From positions 1 to 64,000 of the forward strand of contig JANQLK010000029.1 in assembly GCA_028280615.1 (NCBI GenBank): a stretch of DNA of 64,000 nucleotides, given 5' to 3'. A program made the position numbers and the translations under genes. Below the pieces are notes generated by a model. That model was not told the origin of the DNA. It did no database searches and saw only the letters and a program-made list of their open reading frames with translations. This stretch comes from Woeseiaceae bacterium (lineage in GTDB: Bacteria > Pseudomonadota > Gammaproteobacteria > Steroidobacterales > Woeseiaceae). Positions within the stretch are counted from its first letter, which is position 1, and every line of letters begins with the position of its first letter. Below are positions 1-8,874 of the stretch, piece by piece.

Positions 1-36
1 CACTCTGGAGATGGTTCGGACTTGGAACAGACAAAC

Positions 37-113
37 GGTGATGTAGCTCAGATGGTTAGAGCGGCGGACTCATAACCCGCAGGTCGGTGGTTCAATTCCA
101 CCCATCACCACCA
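37..113 (+). tRNA. tRNA-Met (anticodon CAT)
   Basis: The sequence folds as a full cloverleaf. The acceptor stem is GGTGATG (37-43) with CATCACC (103-109), the D-stem is GCTC (46-49) with GAGC (59-62), and the T-stem is GGTGG (86-90) with CCACC (98-102). The anticodon loop CTCATAA (69-75) places CAT at 71-73. The discriminator is A110 and CCA is encoded at 111-113. The anticodon stem has one A-C mismatch next to the loop. CAT can also be a lysidine-modified isoleucine tRNA; elongator methionine is the likelier reading, but it rests on overall look rather than on determinant analysis. Confidence 0.93.
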
Positions 114-121
114 AACCAATA

Positions 122-149
122 GAAAGGGCGCCAAAACGGCGCCCTTCTT
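122..149 (+). terminator. Rho-independent terminator behind the tRNA
   Basis: A perfect 9-bp stem, AAGGGCGCC (124-132) with GGCGCCCTT (138-146), encloses a 5-base loop and is followed by a short pyrimidine/T tract. It starts about 10 bases after the encoded CCA, so it most likely ends the tRNA transcript. It could also serve the convergent gene ending at 195, because the stem reads the same on both strands and the minus-strand 3' side carries a short A/T tract. Confidence 0.8.
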
Positions 150-194
150 ATCTGCACGTATTGGCCATCAATCAAAGCCCGGTTGCCCCGCCGA

Positions 195-1016
195 TCACTG
201 CATTCTGTCCTGATATGCGCGACTGAGCGCGACAATTTCTTTGTTTTCGACGATCACGCTGTTCGGGTACTCCTGACCTCGGGCACTGACTTCGAGCATC
301 GACTGTCCGATTGACTCCGCCGCCACGGCCACCTTGATCGGGCTGAGAATCGCGTAGCTGATGCGATGGATCAGGTGTGCTTCTGTTTCGGTTGGCAGTA
401 TCACCGCCGGACGATACGAGATCACACGCAGATTCGTGTCGGCCGCCAATCGGGAAAGTTCGCCTTCCGCACGCGCTTTCTCGCGAGCCCACATCATTCG
501 CGAATAGGCTGATGTGCCACTGCCGCTTACGTAGTGAAACGAAATCGCATCCTGATTTCGAGCGCTTAGCCACTGCGTGAGAAATCGCGCCGGGTAGTCC
601 AGGTGAATCTCGCGGTAGGTCTCCTCGTTCATGCCCATTGCACTCAGTCCGATGGCCCAGAATACGGCGTCGACGTCGGCGAGTTCATCGATAATCGCCG
701 AGTAGTCCAGATAGTCCTTGTGAATGATCATCTCGACCTTGCCGGCCGTGACGCCCGCCTCGATACGCGGCGACGGGCGCCGCGTGAAGATACGCACCTT
801 ATGGACGTTGGGATCGTTGAGTGCGGCCTTCAGCAGGCCGTCGCCGACCGTTCCGGTCGCACCGAATATCGCGACTGTTCGATGGCGGTCAGTGCTGTAT
901 CCCTGAGCCGTCATGGGTACCTCGTATCGGCTGTTCATAACCAGCAGGGCAAAGTAGAAAAGCAGCAACGCTCCGGCGAGTGCGTTGGAAGTCCATTTGA
1001 TCAGTCGCCTTGCCAT
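195..1016 (-). CDS. Membrane-anchored NAD(P)-binding (NmrA/atypical SDR) protein
   Basis: This 273-residue protein has one N-terminal hydrophobic segment (about residues 11-28) followed by a Rossmann fold. The dinucleotide-binding loop FGATGTVGDG lies at residues 51-60. A YVSGSGTSAYSRMMW stretch further on resembles the region around the SDR active-site tyrosine, but no clear YxxxK was identified. Family knowledge suggests an NAD(P)-dependent reductase, an isomerase or a redox-sensing NmrA-like protein; no substrate can be read from the sequence. The start has a good GAGGA ribosome-binding site. A hydrophobic anchor on a Rossmann protein is unusual, and 58019-58750 encodes a second exported-looking one. 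Confidence 0.8.
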   Translation of the reverse strand: MARRLIKWTSNALAGALLLFYFALLVMNSRYEVPMTAQGYSTDRHRTVAIFGATGTVGDGLLKAALNDPNVHKVRIFTRRPSPRIEAGVTAGKVEMIIHKDYLDYSAIIDELADVDAVFWAIGLSAMGMNEETYREIHLDYPARFLTQWLSARNQDAISFHYVSGSGTSAYSRMMWAREKARAEGELSRLAADTNLRVISYRPAVILPTETEAHLIHRISYAILSPIKVAVAAESIGQSMLEVSARGQEYPNSVIVENKEIVALSRAYQDRMQ

Positions 1017-1027
1017 TTGCTAGTCCT

Positions 1028-1210
1028 CTATTCCTCGGGTGTCAGCATGGCCGACATCGCTTCTGCGAAGTCATGTCGTGGCATTGACTCCAACATCTGG
1101 ACGATGCGCTCTGATGAGACTCCTTACAACGTTTTTCTCTCTCTGCTTGGTCAACTAGAAGCGATCAGCGGCGAGACATTTTCAGGCTCGACGTCAGAGA
1201 GCGAGGCATA
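1028..1210 (-). other. Gap 1017-1447; possible decayed small reading frame
   Basis: No convincing gene lies between 1017 and 1447. One minus-strand frame reads protein-like for about 60 codons: it begins around SDVEPENVSPLIASS, passes two in-frame stops, and ends in HDFAEAMSAMLTPEE and a TAG just before the start of the downstream gene. This could be the remnant of a small protein or chance coding in GC-rich DNA. I did not recognise a family. Confidence 0.2.
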
Positions 1211-1447
1211 GGAGCCCGATCAGCAGACCTTGATCGATTACGCTTCAGCCGTGCGCGCCCGGGTTGACTTAGGTTGGAGCCGCCAAAGGCCCGTCAAGTA
1301 AGTGCCGATCACTGGAGGTGTCTGTAAATAGCCGGCCTCTCTCAGCGCAAAAAAAATCACGATCGCTTCGGTCAAATTGACGCTGCAATGACTGCTCGAT
1401 TTTCGCATCATCTCTATAAGCGAACCCGGAATGGTGATCGATGGTCA

Positions 1448-1690
1448 TCAACCCAGAATTGCGTGCAGCTCATCGACGTTGCACAGGAGACGTTCAAGGT
1501 CTGTCGGTTGCCCGTCGGTATCGACAGCCCAGGCTCCTTCAGCGCCAGAAACGACGACTGCGACCGGTTCCGCATAGGCATAAATCCCGAACCGTCCGCC
1601 GTCGATCTGCTGACCAGATTCGGATGACTGGACAACGACAACTGTATGACGCTCGTCAGCATGGATGCGCCTTGCGCTGAACTGCGACAT
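1448..1690 (-). CDS. Small hypothetical protein, third gene of the GerW operon
   Basis: The 80-residue product has no signal peptide or membrane segment. It reads as a compact alternation of strands (TVVVVQSS, YAEPVAVVVSG, AWAVDT) with an acidic C-terminal helix. Its ATG lies one base after the TGA of the DUF2953 gene, so the two are almost certainly translationally coupled; this tight spacing is the main reason to call it real. I do not recognise the family. It probably acts with the two genes before it. Confidence 0.6.
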   Translation of the reverse strand: MSQFSARRIHADERHTVVVVQSSESGQQIDGGRFGIYAYAEPVAVVVSGAEGAWAVDTDGQPTDLERLLCNVDELHAILG

Positions 1691-1691
1691 C

Positions 1692-2270
1692 TCACCGGGC
1701 CCTCATCGCGCGAATTCCCTGCCATGTGGCGGGCGACAGGAGCATGCCTATCGCAATAATGCTGACCTGCAGAGGAACAAGTCTCAGCCTGCCTCGACTG
1801 TCGATTTCCAGCGTTTCACTGACGAAATCCGGTGCGATGTCGATCGAGATGCTCTTCGCCCTTTTTGCTATTGCCGATGCCGGCCCCACGAAGGCCCACA
1901 GCTTGCCCGTGTCAGCGGGATTGTCCAGGCCGATGCGAGCGTGCACGTACACATCTTCCTTGATGACCGCGCGCCACAGATCGCCGACAAAGCGGTAGAC
2001 CCGTTCCCGGAACGACCGCTGTCGCACAGCGGCCAGCACGTTCCTCGGCTGGCCGCTGCCGGATTGCGTTGAATCGCGCCGTTTCGCACTCGTTGCTGGG
2101 ATCCGCTCAGAGGCCTTGATCGGTATGCGTGTACGCACAAGGCCGAGGGCCCAGGTCAGAATGATTTCGTTTCCTTCGTCGTCTGGCCAATCGAATCTAA
2201 AGTCGAGCGCAACGGGAATCGCAAACAGGGCGACAACTGCCAGCAAAGAGATCAGCAGTCCGGTTAGCAT
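1692..2270 (-). CDS. DUF2953 (YtfI-like) membrane protein
   Basis: The 192-residue product has an N-terminal hydrophobic segment (about residues 3-20), a polar central region rich in basic residues (about 52-90), a segment resembling the DUF2953 core (DVYVHARIGLDNPADTG), and a second hydrophobic stretch near the C-terminus (about 165-180). In Bacillus the DUF2953 protein YtfI is encoded beside the GerW protein YtfJ. Here too the preceding gene, 14 bases upstream, is a GerW homologue, which supports the assignment. The biochemical role is unknown. Confidence 0.7.
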   Translation of the reverse strand: MLTGLLISLLAVVALFAIPVALDFRFDWPDDEGNEIILTWALGLVRTRIPIKASERIPATSAKRRDSTQSGSGQPRNVLAAVRQRSFRERVYRFVGDLWRAVIKEDVYVHARIGLDNPADTGKLWAFVGPASAIAKRAKSISIDIAPDFVSETLEIDSRGRLRLVPLQVSIIAIGMLLSPATWQGIRAMRAR

Positions 2271-2284
2271 CCGCCCAAAACTGT

Positions 2285-2641
2285 TTACTCAGCGCCGTTT
2301 GACGACTTCTCGGCCATCGACTTGCTGACTGTCTCGGCGACTTTCTCGAGCACGGATGCCGTACCGGTCTTTATCGGTTCCACCCGAACGCCATCGTCGT
2401 TGACAACAACGAGTGCGACCGGTTTGACGCCGCCACCGCCGCCCGTTCCGCCGCCGTGGCCGGTGCCCTTTTGCTGGTCCGATCCTTCGCCCCCACCGAC
2501 GCCGAATCCGAAACCCACGTTGATTAGCGGAATCAACGTATTTCCCTCGATCGCCATGGGTTCGCCGACGACAGTTTTGGAATTGATCATGCGCTCTATT
2601 TCGGCTACGGCCTTATCAAACAGGTTTTCAATGTTCTGCAT
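2285..2641 (-). CDS. GerW/YtfJ-family protein
   Basis: The 118-residue product carries the family features: an N-terminal helix (MQNIENLFDKAVAEIERM), a strand with IEGNTLIPLINVGFGFG, a long glycine-rich central loop, and KPVALVVVNDDGVRVEPI. In Bacillus GerW/YtfJ is needed for spore germination, but family members occur in many non-sporulating bacteria, where their role is unknown. I start the gene at 2641 rather than at an upstream ATG (2677), because 2641 has a strong GGGGAGGA site seven bases away. It is the first gene of a three-gene minus-strand operon. Confidence 0.85.
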   Translation of the reverse strand: MQNIENLFDKAVAEIERMINSKTVVGEPMAIEGNTLIPLINVGFGFGVGGGEGSDQQKGTGHGGGTGGGGGVKPVALVVVNDDGVRVEPIKTGTASVLEKVAETVSKSMAEKSSNGAE

Positions 2642-3086
2642 CGCTCTATTCCTCCCCGGACTAGTCTGGAATTGCACCCGAATTACATATACGCCCGCCT
2701 AAGCGAAACGTATATACGCGCAGGCCGCATCGAAGCTGCGCCGCATTCAGGAAGCCGCGGTGAACCGTTCTCCCCGGATCAGGGAAGAAGTGGCTGCGAT
2801 GAACGACACGAAAACCATCGCGACTCTCCGTCATTGTCGCGTGCGCAGAAGGCGTTCCACGAAACTCCGCTTTTCGGTAACTCGCTATTTACTAACCTGC
2901 CGCAGTCAATAGGCTGTGGGTTCTGGCGCATCCCTTCCAGGGCGTGCACGAGTGGCGGGCCACGCCGATAGCGGGAATGCTATCCGATCGGCTTGACGCT
3001 CGGTTTGCCGGTCGGTTGAGCCAGAGCCGCAAACAATGAGGCGTGCCATCGGTCGAGACCGTTCGTGAAGGCACGTTCAGAGAAGA
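2642..3086. other. Divergent intergenic region, gerW-like / channel gene
   Basis: This 445-bp gap should carry promoters for both flanking genes. It contains a perfect 10-bp palindrome CGTATATACG near 2709-2718 and a similar AT-rich ATATACG at about 2686-2693, which may be promoter or operator sequence for the minus-strand operon. No convincing gene was found. Confidence 0.4.
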
Positions 3087-6000
3087 ATGCGAGCCGCGAT
3101 TGCACAGCTAAGGCAAGCGACGAAACGGCGCCTGGTCGTGACAGCGCTGTGCTCGGTCTTCGCGCTGGTCGCCTACCCGAATCCCGCGATCGCGGCGGCC
3201 CAGACGTCGGCACCGTCCACCGCAGATAGTCTGCGGCCCTCGCTGGATGACGCACAGACAGCGAGAGCGGCGCTCGGTGCCGACGCAGCGCTTCCCGACA
3301 GCGCCAAAGTAGCGGCACTGGAACTGTACGATCAGGCCATTGCCTCCATCGAGGAAGCGCGCCGACTGGACTCCGAAATCGCCAGCCTGGCAGCGCGGAT
3401 ACAGTCCGCTCCGGACCGGGTTGCGGAGATACGCGAAGAGCTGGCCACATCAGCGCTGAACATCGGCACGGCAGGCGAGTATGCCGCGCTTCCGTTGGAA
3501 GAAGTCGAGCAACTCGTTCGACGGGGCGAGGTGGCCCTGGACACCGCGCGCCTCGCATTACAGGAGCGCGAGCGTCGTCTTGCCGACATACTGGCCGCCG
3601 AGACTACGCTGGGCGACGACATCGCAGACCGCACGGGCCTGCTTCGAAGCCTTGAGCAAGACCTTGGCGCGTCGGCAATCATTGTCGAACCGGCTGCCTT
3701 GAACGAAGCGCGCCGTCTGGCGCTGGCTGCGCAACGCAGGCTCCGTCAAGCCGAGATCCAGCTCTTCGAGCAGCAATTGTCGGGTCACGACACACTCGTG
3801 GAACTGGAAGGTCTGGAGCGAGACATGGCCGCCTATGAGGTGACGCGCCTCGAGGCCGATGCCGAGTCACTGCGGGCCGTCGCCGACCGGAAACGAAGAG
3901 AAGCGGCGAGCTCCGCCATCAGAGCGGCGGAGGCGGTCAAGGCGGAACTGGACAGGCTGCCCGAAGCGATTCGGCCGGTCGCTGAAGCGGTCGTGGAACG
4001 GAACGTGCGGCTCCGGGCGGAACTGGAAGAGATCGTTCGCAAGGAAGCCCAGGTCGGCGAGAGCCTGCGAAGCACCGAGCAGGAATCGATCCGCATTGCG
4101 AGCGACTTCGAACTAGCCAGGCGTCGCGTTGAGGTCGTGGGTTCCACGGCGTCAATTGGCCGCATGCTTCGCCGTCAGCTCGCCGCTTTGCCATCCCTGG
4201 AAGGCTATCGCCGCTCCGCGAGTCTGCGGCGCGAGGAGATCGACTCGGCGACGGATCGGCAGCTCGAGCTTGAAGAACAACGCCGCGAATTGTCCGATCC
4301 GGTCCAACGGGCCGACAAGCTCCTTTCCGCGAACGCGGCAGGTTCGCTCGACCCCGACGCCGGGGAAGAAAGCAGACAAGCGCTGCAAGACTTGTTGGCG
4401 GCGCAGCGGGAATCGCTCACCGAGCTCCACAATCTGTTCGCACGCTACGTTGGCGAGCTGATCGCGTTGGACGTGGCCGAGCGTGATCTCGTCAGCGTCG
4501 CCGATGAGTTCGTCGCATTCATTGAGGAACGACTCGTATGGATACGCAGCCTGCCGCCGATATCGCCAGCTGATATCGGTGCCCTGCCGGCCGCCCTTGA
4601 CTGGCTGTTCTCCCCGGCGAATTGGAAAGGCGTCTGGCAGGATCTGGTCAAAGCGGCCCGCGATCGAAGCGGCGCATTGGCGGTCGGGATACTCATAGTG
4701 CTCGGGATCTTCCTCTGGGGTCGCATCGCTCCGCGACACCTGGAGCAGACTGCACGGCAGACCCGAAAGATCCGGAGCGATGCATTTCGGCACACGATCA
4801 GTGCATTGATCGATACGATCGTCCTGGCAGCGGTCTATCCGGCGCCACTCTTCCTGATCGGTTGGCTGCTCAGCCGGACCTCATTGGCGAATCAGTTCAC
4901 CGCGGCTGTCGGCAGCGCCTCATTGTCAGTCGCGGCGCTGTGGTTTCTAATCGAGCTGCTTCGGCAGGCCTGCCGTGACGGCGGGCTCGGCCAATGCCAT
5001 TTCCGCTGGCCGGAGGCCGTCCGGAACGACCTCTCCCGACAGTTGAGGTGGCTGCTCCTTGTCGCCGTCCCTGTGTTCTTTGTCAATGTAGTGATCCATG
5101 AGAGTGTCGAAGATCCGATTCTTCGGCAAGGTCTGGGGCGCCCTCTCTATATCCTGATGATGGCTGTACTGGCTGCTTTCGTGATCCGCTTGCTTGGTGG
5201 TCGTAGCGCAGTTACAGTCCACCTGCGCGAGAAGCGTTCGAACCACTGGACGGGGCAGCTGCGTTTCCTGTGGTACCCCGCGCTACTTGTCATGGTCGTC
5301 GCCCATGCCGCGCTGTCTGCCGCCGGGTACCACTATGCCGCGGTACAACTCGATGAGCGTGGTCACGTGACGGTATGGCTTCTCATCGGCGTGTTCTTCC
5401 TCCGGGAGACGTCCCTTCGCTGGTTGTTCGTACGCACCCGTCGGCTGCGCTTCGATGAAGCGGTCAAGCGCCGCGAGGCGGCGCGTGAGCAAAGCGACCA
5501 GACCGATGCCGCCGGATCAGTTCAGAGCGAACTGCTGCAGGTCGACGTGCCACAGGTGAGCTATAGCGAGCTCAGCGAAAAAGCACGTCGGCTGCTCGAG
5601 ATTGCCGTCCTGTTCGGTGTCATCGCCGGGCTCTGGACGATCTGGCAGGATCTCGTGCCGACATTCGGGTATTTGGATGCCGTGACCTTACCGTTGAGCG
5701 GCATGGAGATCATTGACGGCGTCGAGACACAGGTCCCGATAAGCCTGTGGGACGTCGTCGTAGCGCTTTTCATGCTGGCAATCGCTATGGTGGCTGCGAA
5801 GAACTTGTCTGGCCTCCTCGAGATCATTCTGCTGCAGCGCTTACCCCTCGAGTCCGGAGGCCGCTACGCGATCGTGACGCTTTGTCAGTATTCGATCGTC
5901 GCCATCGGGGTAATCGCGGCATTCAGTACAATCGGCGTGCAGTGGTCGAGCATCCAATGGTTGCTCGCAGCGCTGGGCGTCGGACTCGGTTTCGGGCTGC

Positions 6001-6545
6001 AGGAGATCGTGGCGAACTTCATTTCGGGCATCATTTTGCTTCTCGAACGGCCGATTCGCGTCGGCGACATCGTCACGGTGGGTGACACGAGCGGAGTGGT
6101 TTCGCGCATTCGAATCCGGGCCACGACGATCGTGAACTGGAACAAGCAGGAGTTGATCGTGCCGAACAAGGAGTTCATCACCGGTCGGCTCTTGAACTGG
6201 ACGTTGACCGATAAGCTCAATCGCATCGTCATCAATGTCGGTGTTGCCTACGAAGCGGACGTCGAAAGAGCACTGGCGTTGCTGGCGGAAGCGGCGAACG
6301 AAAACGCCAACATACTAAAAGACCCCGAGCCAGTCGTGACGTTCGAGAGTTTCGGCGACAACGTGCTTCACCTGGTTCTGCGCTGCTACCTCGGCTCACT
6401 GGAGTTTCGACTGGCGACAATGAGCGCCTTGCATGAAGCCATCAACCGGAAATTCCGCGATGCCGGCATCGTCATCGCCTTTCCGCAACGCGACGTGCAT
6501 CTGGACATCCGGCAGCCTATCGATGTCCGATTGAACCCGGCCTGA
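3087..6545 (+). CDS. Large MscS-family mechanosensitive channel (MscK/MscM-like)
   Basis: The 1152-residue product is the size of the MscK/YjeP class. It has a signal peptide (to about residue 36), a long Glu/Arg/Leu-rich coiled-coil periplasmic region (about 40-500), a series of membrane segments from about residue 530 to 945, and a typical MscS pore and beta domain near the C-terminus. The pore helix reads GVGLGFGLQEIVANF at about residues 960-975, followed by the LLLERPIRVGDIV and IVPNKEFI motifs. Such channels open under hypo-osmotic membrane tension. The gene is transcribed alone, divergently from the GerW operon. Confidence 0.92.
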   Translation: MRAAIAQLRQATKRRLVVTALCSVFALVAYPNPAIAAAQTSAPSTADSLRPSLDDAQTARAALGADAALPDSAKVAALELYDQAIASIEEARRLDSEIASLAARIQSAPDRVAEIREELATSALNIGTAGEYAALPLEEVEQLVRRGEVALDTARLALQERERRLADILAAETTLGDDIADRTGLLRSLEQDLGASAIIVEPAALNEARRLALAAQRRLRQAEIQLFEQQLSGHDTLVELEGLERDMAAYEVTRLEADAESLRAVADRKRREAASSAIRAAEAVKAELDRLPEAIRPVAEAVVERNVRLRAELEEIVRKEAQVGESLRSTEQESIRIASDFELARRRVEVVGSTASIGRMLRRQLAALPSLEGYRRSASLRREEIDSATDRQLELEEQRRELSDPVQRADKLLSANAAGSLDPDAGEESRQALQDLLAAQRESLTELHNLFARYVGELIALDVAERDLVSVADEFVAFIEERLVWIRSLPPISPADIGALPAALDWLFSPANWKGVWQDLVKAARDRSGALAVGILIVLGIFLWGRIAPRHLEQTARQTRKIRSDAFRHTISALIDTIVLAAVYPAPLFLIGWLLSRTSLANQFTAAVGSASLSVAALWFLIELLRQACRDGGLGQCHFRWPEAVRNDLSRQLRWLLLVAVPVFFVNVVIHESVEDPILRQGLGRPLYILMMAVLAAFVIRLLGGRSAVTVHLREKRSNHWTGQLRFLWYPALLVMVVAHAALSAAGYHYAAVQLDERGHVTVWLLIGVFFLRETSLRWLFVRTRRLRFDEAVKRREAAREQSDQTDAAGSVQSELLQVDVPQVSYSELSEKARRLLEIAVLFGVIAGLWTIWQDLVPTFGYLDAVTLPLSGMEIIDGVETQVPISLWDVVVALFMLAIAMVAAKNLSGLLEIILLQRLPLESGGRYAIVTLCQYSIVAIGVIAAFSTIGVQWSSIQWLLAALGVGLGFGLQEIVANFISGIILLLERPIRVGDIVTVGDTSGVVSRIRIRATTIVNWNKQELIVPNKEFITGRLLNWTLTDKLNRIVINVGVAYEADVERALALLAEAANENANILKDPEPVVTFESFGDNVLHLVLRCYLGSLEFRLATMSALHEAINRKFRDAGIVIAFPQRDVHLDIRQPIDVRLNPA

Positions 6546-6627
6546 TTCTCGCGGAGACGAGACTCGAGGGCCGTTTCACGGACGCTCTGGACAATGCCGG
6601 GCGGGCGAAGCAGGAAGCTCCTGGCGC

Positions 6628-8772
6628 TTACTCGGCAGGCTCGTCACCCGAAGCGTCCATGAGGGTTTCGTGGAGGAAGGTATACTGCAGCGCCCACTCG
6701 AACGCGGCACCCGCGGACAGGCCCGTGCCGGCATGACCGCCCTCCGTTGCCTCGTAGTATCTGACATCTGCACCGACCTCTTCGAGTCTTGCCGCAAACT
6801 TTCGGGCATGCCCGGCGTGGACGACGTCATCCATGGAGGAACTGACCAAAAGGATTGGCGGATAGTCTTCGCCAGCGTGAACGTTGTGGTAGGGCGATAT
6901 CGACTGCAGGAATACGCGCTCCCGCGGGTTGTCCGGATCGCCGAGCTCGTCGATCCAGTCACCGCCGCCGAGCTTCGTGTAGCGAAGCAGGTCGATCACC
7001 GGAACCTCACTAATGACCGCCCCGAACAACTCGGGTCGTTGCGTGACCGAGGCAGCCGTCAAAAGCCCTCCGTTCGACGCGCCCCAGATCCCGAGCCTGT
7101 CGGGCGTCGTCACGCCGTCGGCCACCAACGCTTCTGCGACGGCGTAGAAGTCATTGAATGAATTCTGGCGCCCCGTCCTCACACCTGCCTGGTGCCAGCC
7201 TGCGCCGAATTCCCCGCCGCCCCGGATGTTCGCGATCACATAGACCCCGCCGTATTCGACCCAGAGCTTGCCATGAATCGGCCGATAGCGAGGTAGCACG
7301 GGTATGTGAAATCCTCCGTAGCCGTATAGCATGACGGGCGCATTGCCGTCTTCGAGCACCGAGCGCTTTGCTGCTACGAAATAGGGCACGCGGGTGCCGT
7401 CCGAACTCTCGGTCCATCGCTGCTCTACGGCGACGTCATCCACGGAGAATGCGGGCCGTGCACGATACAGGCGATCAAGCTTCCCCTTACCCGTAAGCCG
7501 ATACAGCGTTGGCGGTGTCTTTATACCTTCGAAGGAAAGCAGGACCGAGTCTGAGCCTGGGTCGGACGAGTTGAGCCGAAACTGCTCGATGGGCGCCAGT
7601 CGCAGTACCCCGTCGCGTGGCGTCTCGACCCGCGAATGCGACCAGCCCTTGCGTCCTCTATCAAGGCGCAACAGCGTTCCGGCGACGTTGCGCAGCACGA
7701 CGACGTACACGACGTTGCGGCCAACGTGCACGGCGCGGACCGACTCGCCCGCCGGCGGTGAGTAAACCAGCTCGGATTCAAGACTGTCGACGTCCACCGC
7801 GATGAGTGAACCCTTCCTAAAGCCATTCCCGCCGTGCGACCAGTCGTTGCGGACCTCGAACAGCATCCGCCCGTCGATGTAGCCGCGCGGCTCGCAGGCT
7901 CGCGAACAAGGTAGCAGCGTCAGTTCGCCGCTATCGCTCACGGCGTGATACGAGGTGTCCAACCAGCTCCTTGAGACCCCTACATAGGAAAAGCGACCCT
8001 CGGGCCGGAAGACGGACTCGGGCCAGACGCTGATACCATCTGGATAGGCGTCGACGACGGTAATTGCCTCGTCCATCGGCGTGCCCCGCTTCCAGAGTTT
8101 CGCCACCAGCGAGTAGGCGTCGCCCATTTTCCCGTCGCCCCAATCGGTGGCGACCAAAAGCGTGTCCTCGTCAAACCAGGCCCAGTTGCTCTGCGCCTCG
8201 GGCAACACGAATCCGTCCGTCACGAAACTGCGCTCTGTGATCGAGAACTCCCGCCAGACCGTAGCCGCGATACCGCTGCGCGAAAGCCCGATCATGCATC
8301 GCTCGTTTGCCGGTTCGAAACATCGCGCGCCCTGCCAGGCCCACGGTTCACCCTCCTCGCGCGCCAGCGCGTCCAGGTCGAGAAGCGTGACCCATTCCGG
8401 AGTGCCGCTAAAATAAGACTCCGCACTGGCGCGACGCCAGATGCCCCTGGGATTCGACGCGTCCTGCCAGAAGCCGAACGCATCGCCGCCCCGGATGTCA
8501 GCCAGGGGCAGTTCGGTGTCGCTGTCGAGTACCGCTTGTGCGTCCTGCAGCAGCTGTTGGAACATCCCGGTCGACTGCAATGCGGCTGATTGAGTGTTGC
8601 GCTCTTCCACCCACGCTTTCGCTCGTTCGCCATCGATGTCCTCGAGCCAGAGGTAGGTGTCGCTCGGGGCCGCGCCCTCGTCGTCGGTCGATGCGGATTG
8701 GACAGGGTGTAAAGGCAGGGCGAGCGATGTCCCCATGACGAGTATTGCGATAAGCGTCTTCGAGTTACTCAT
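6628..8772 (-). CDS. Exported prolyl oligopeptidase-family (S9A) peptidase
   Basis: The 714-residue product has a signal peptide (to about residue 26), the family's N-terminal YLWLEDIDGERAKAW motif, a beta-propeller region, and a C-terminal alpha/beta-hydrolase domain. The triad can be placed: Ser566 in GASNGG (the usual motif is GGSNGG), Asp649 in SSMDDVV and His680 in EGGHAG. It should cleave short peptides on the C-terminal side of proline or a related residue, in the periplasm. The gene converges on the channel gene. A second S9A enzyme lies at 58969-61167. Confidence 0.92.
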   Translation of the reverse strand: MSNSKTLIAILVMGTSLALPLHPVQSASTDDEGAAPSDTYLWLEDIDGERAKAWVEERNTQSAALQSTGMFQQLLQDAQAVLDSDTELPLADIRGGDAFGFWQDASNPRGIWRRASAESYFSGTPEWVTLLDLDALAREEGEPWAWQGARCFEPANERCMIGLSRSGIAATVWREFSITERSFVTDGFVLPEAQSNWAWFDEDTLLVATDWGDGKMGDAYSLVAKLWKRGTPMDEAITVVDAYPDGISVWPESVFRPEGRFSYVGVSRSWLDTSYHAVSDSGELTLLPCSRACEPRGYIDGRMLFEVRNDWSHGGNGFRKGSLIAVDVDSLESELVYSPPAGESVRAVHVGRNVVYVVVLRNVAGTLLRLDRGRKGWSHSRVETPRDGVLRLAPIEQFRLNSSDPGSDSVLLSFEGIKTPPTLYRLTGKGKLDRLYRARPAFSVDDVAVEQRWTESSDGTRVPYFVAAKRSVLEDGNAPVMLYGYGGFHIPVLPRYRPIHGKLWVEYGGVYVIANIRGGGEFGAGWHQAGVRTGRQNSFNDFYAVAEALVADGVTTPDRLGIWGASNGGLLTAASVTQRPELFGAVISEVPVIDLLRYTKLGGGDWIDELGDPDNPRERVFLQSISPYHNVHAGEDYPPILLVSSSMDDVVHAGHARKFAARLEEVGADVRYYEATEGGHAGTGLSAGAAFEWALQYTFLHETLMDASGDEPAE

Positions 8773-8874
8773 AGCAGGCCCCCATTCGATCCCGCACGAA
8801 TGTGAAGACGATACTACCGGTCGCCTGGTTGGTTCCCAACTCTGGATTGATCGACGAAGCCGATGTAACGAGCG

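Noticed and set aside
1269..1451. 60-residue minus-strand frame before the small GerW-operon gene's end
   Set aside because: No recognisable motif, no conserved composition and no coupling to the operon.
2699..2911. Plus-strand frame with a protein-like stretch (AQAASKLRRIQEAAVNRS, then IREEVAAMND)
   Set aside because: It is closed by stops on both sides, has no ribosome-binding site at its GTG or ATG, and matches no family that I recognise; chance coding in GC-rich DNA is as likely.
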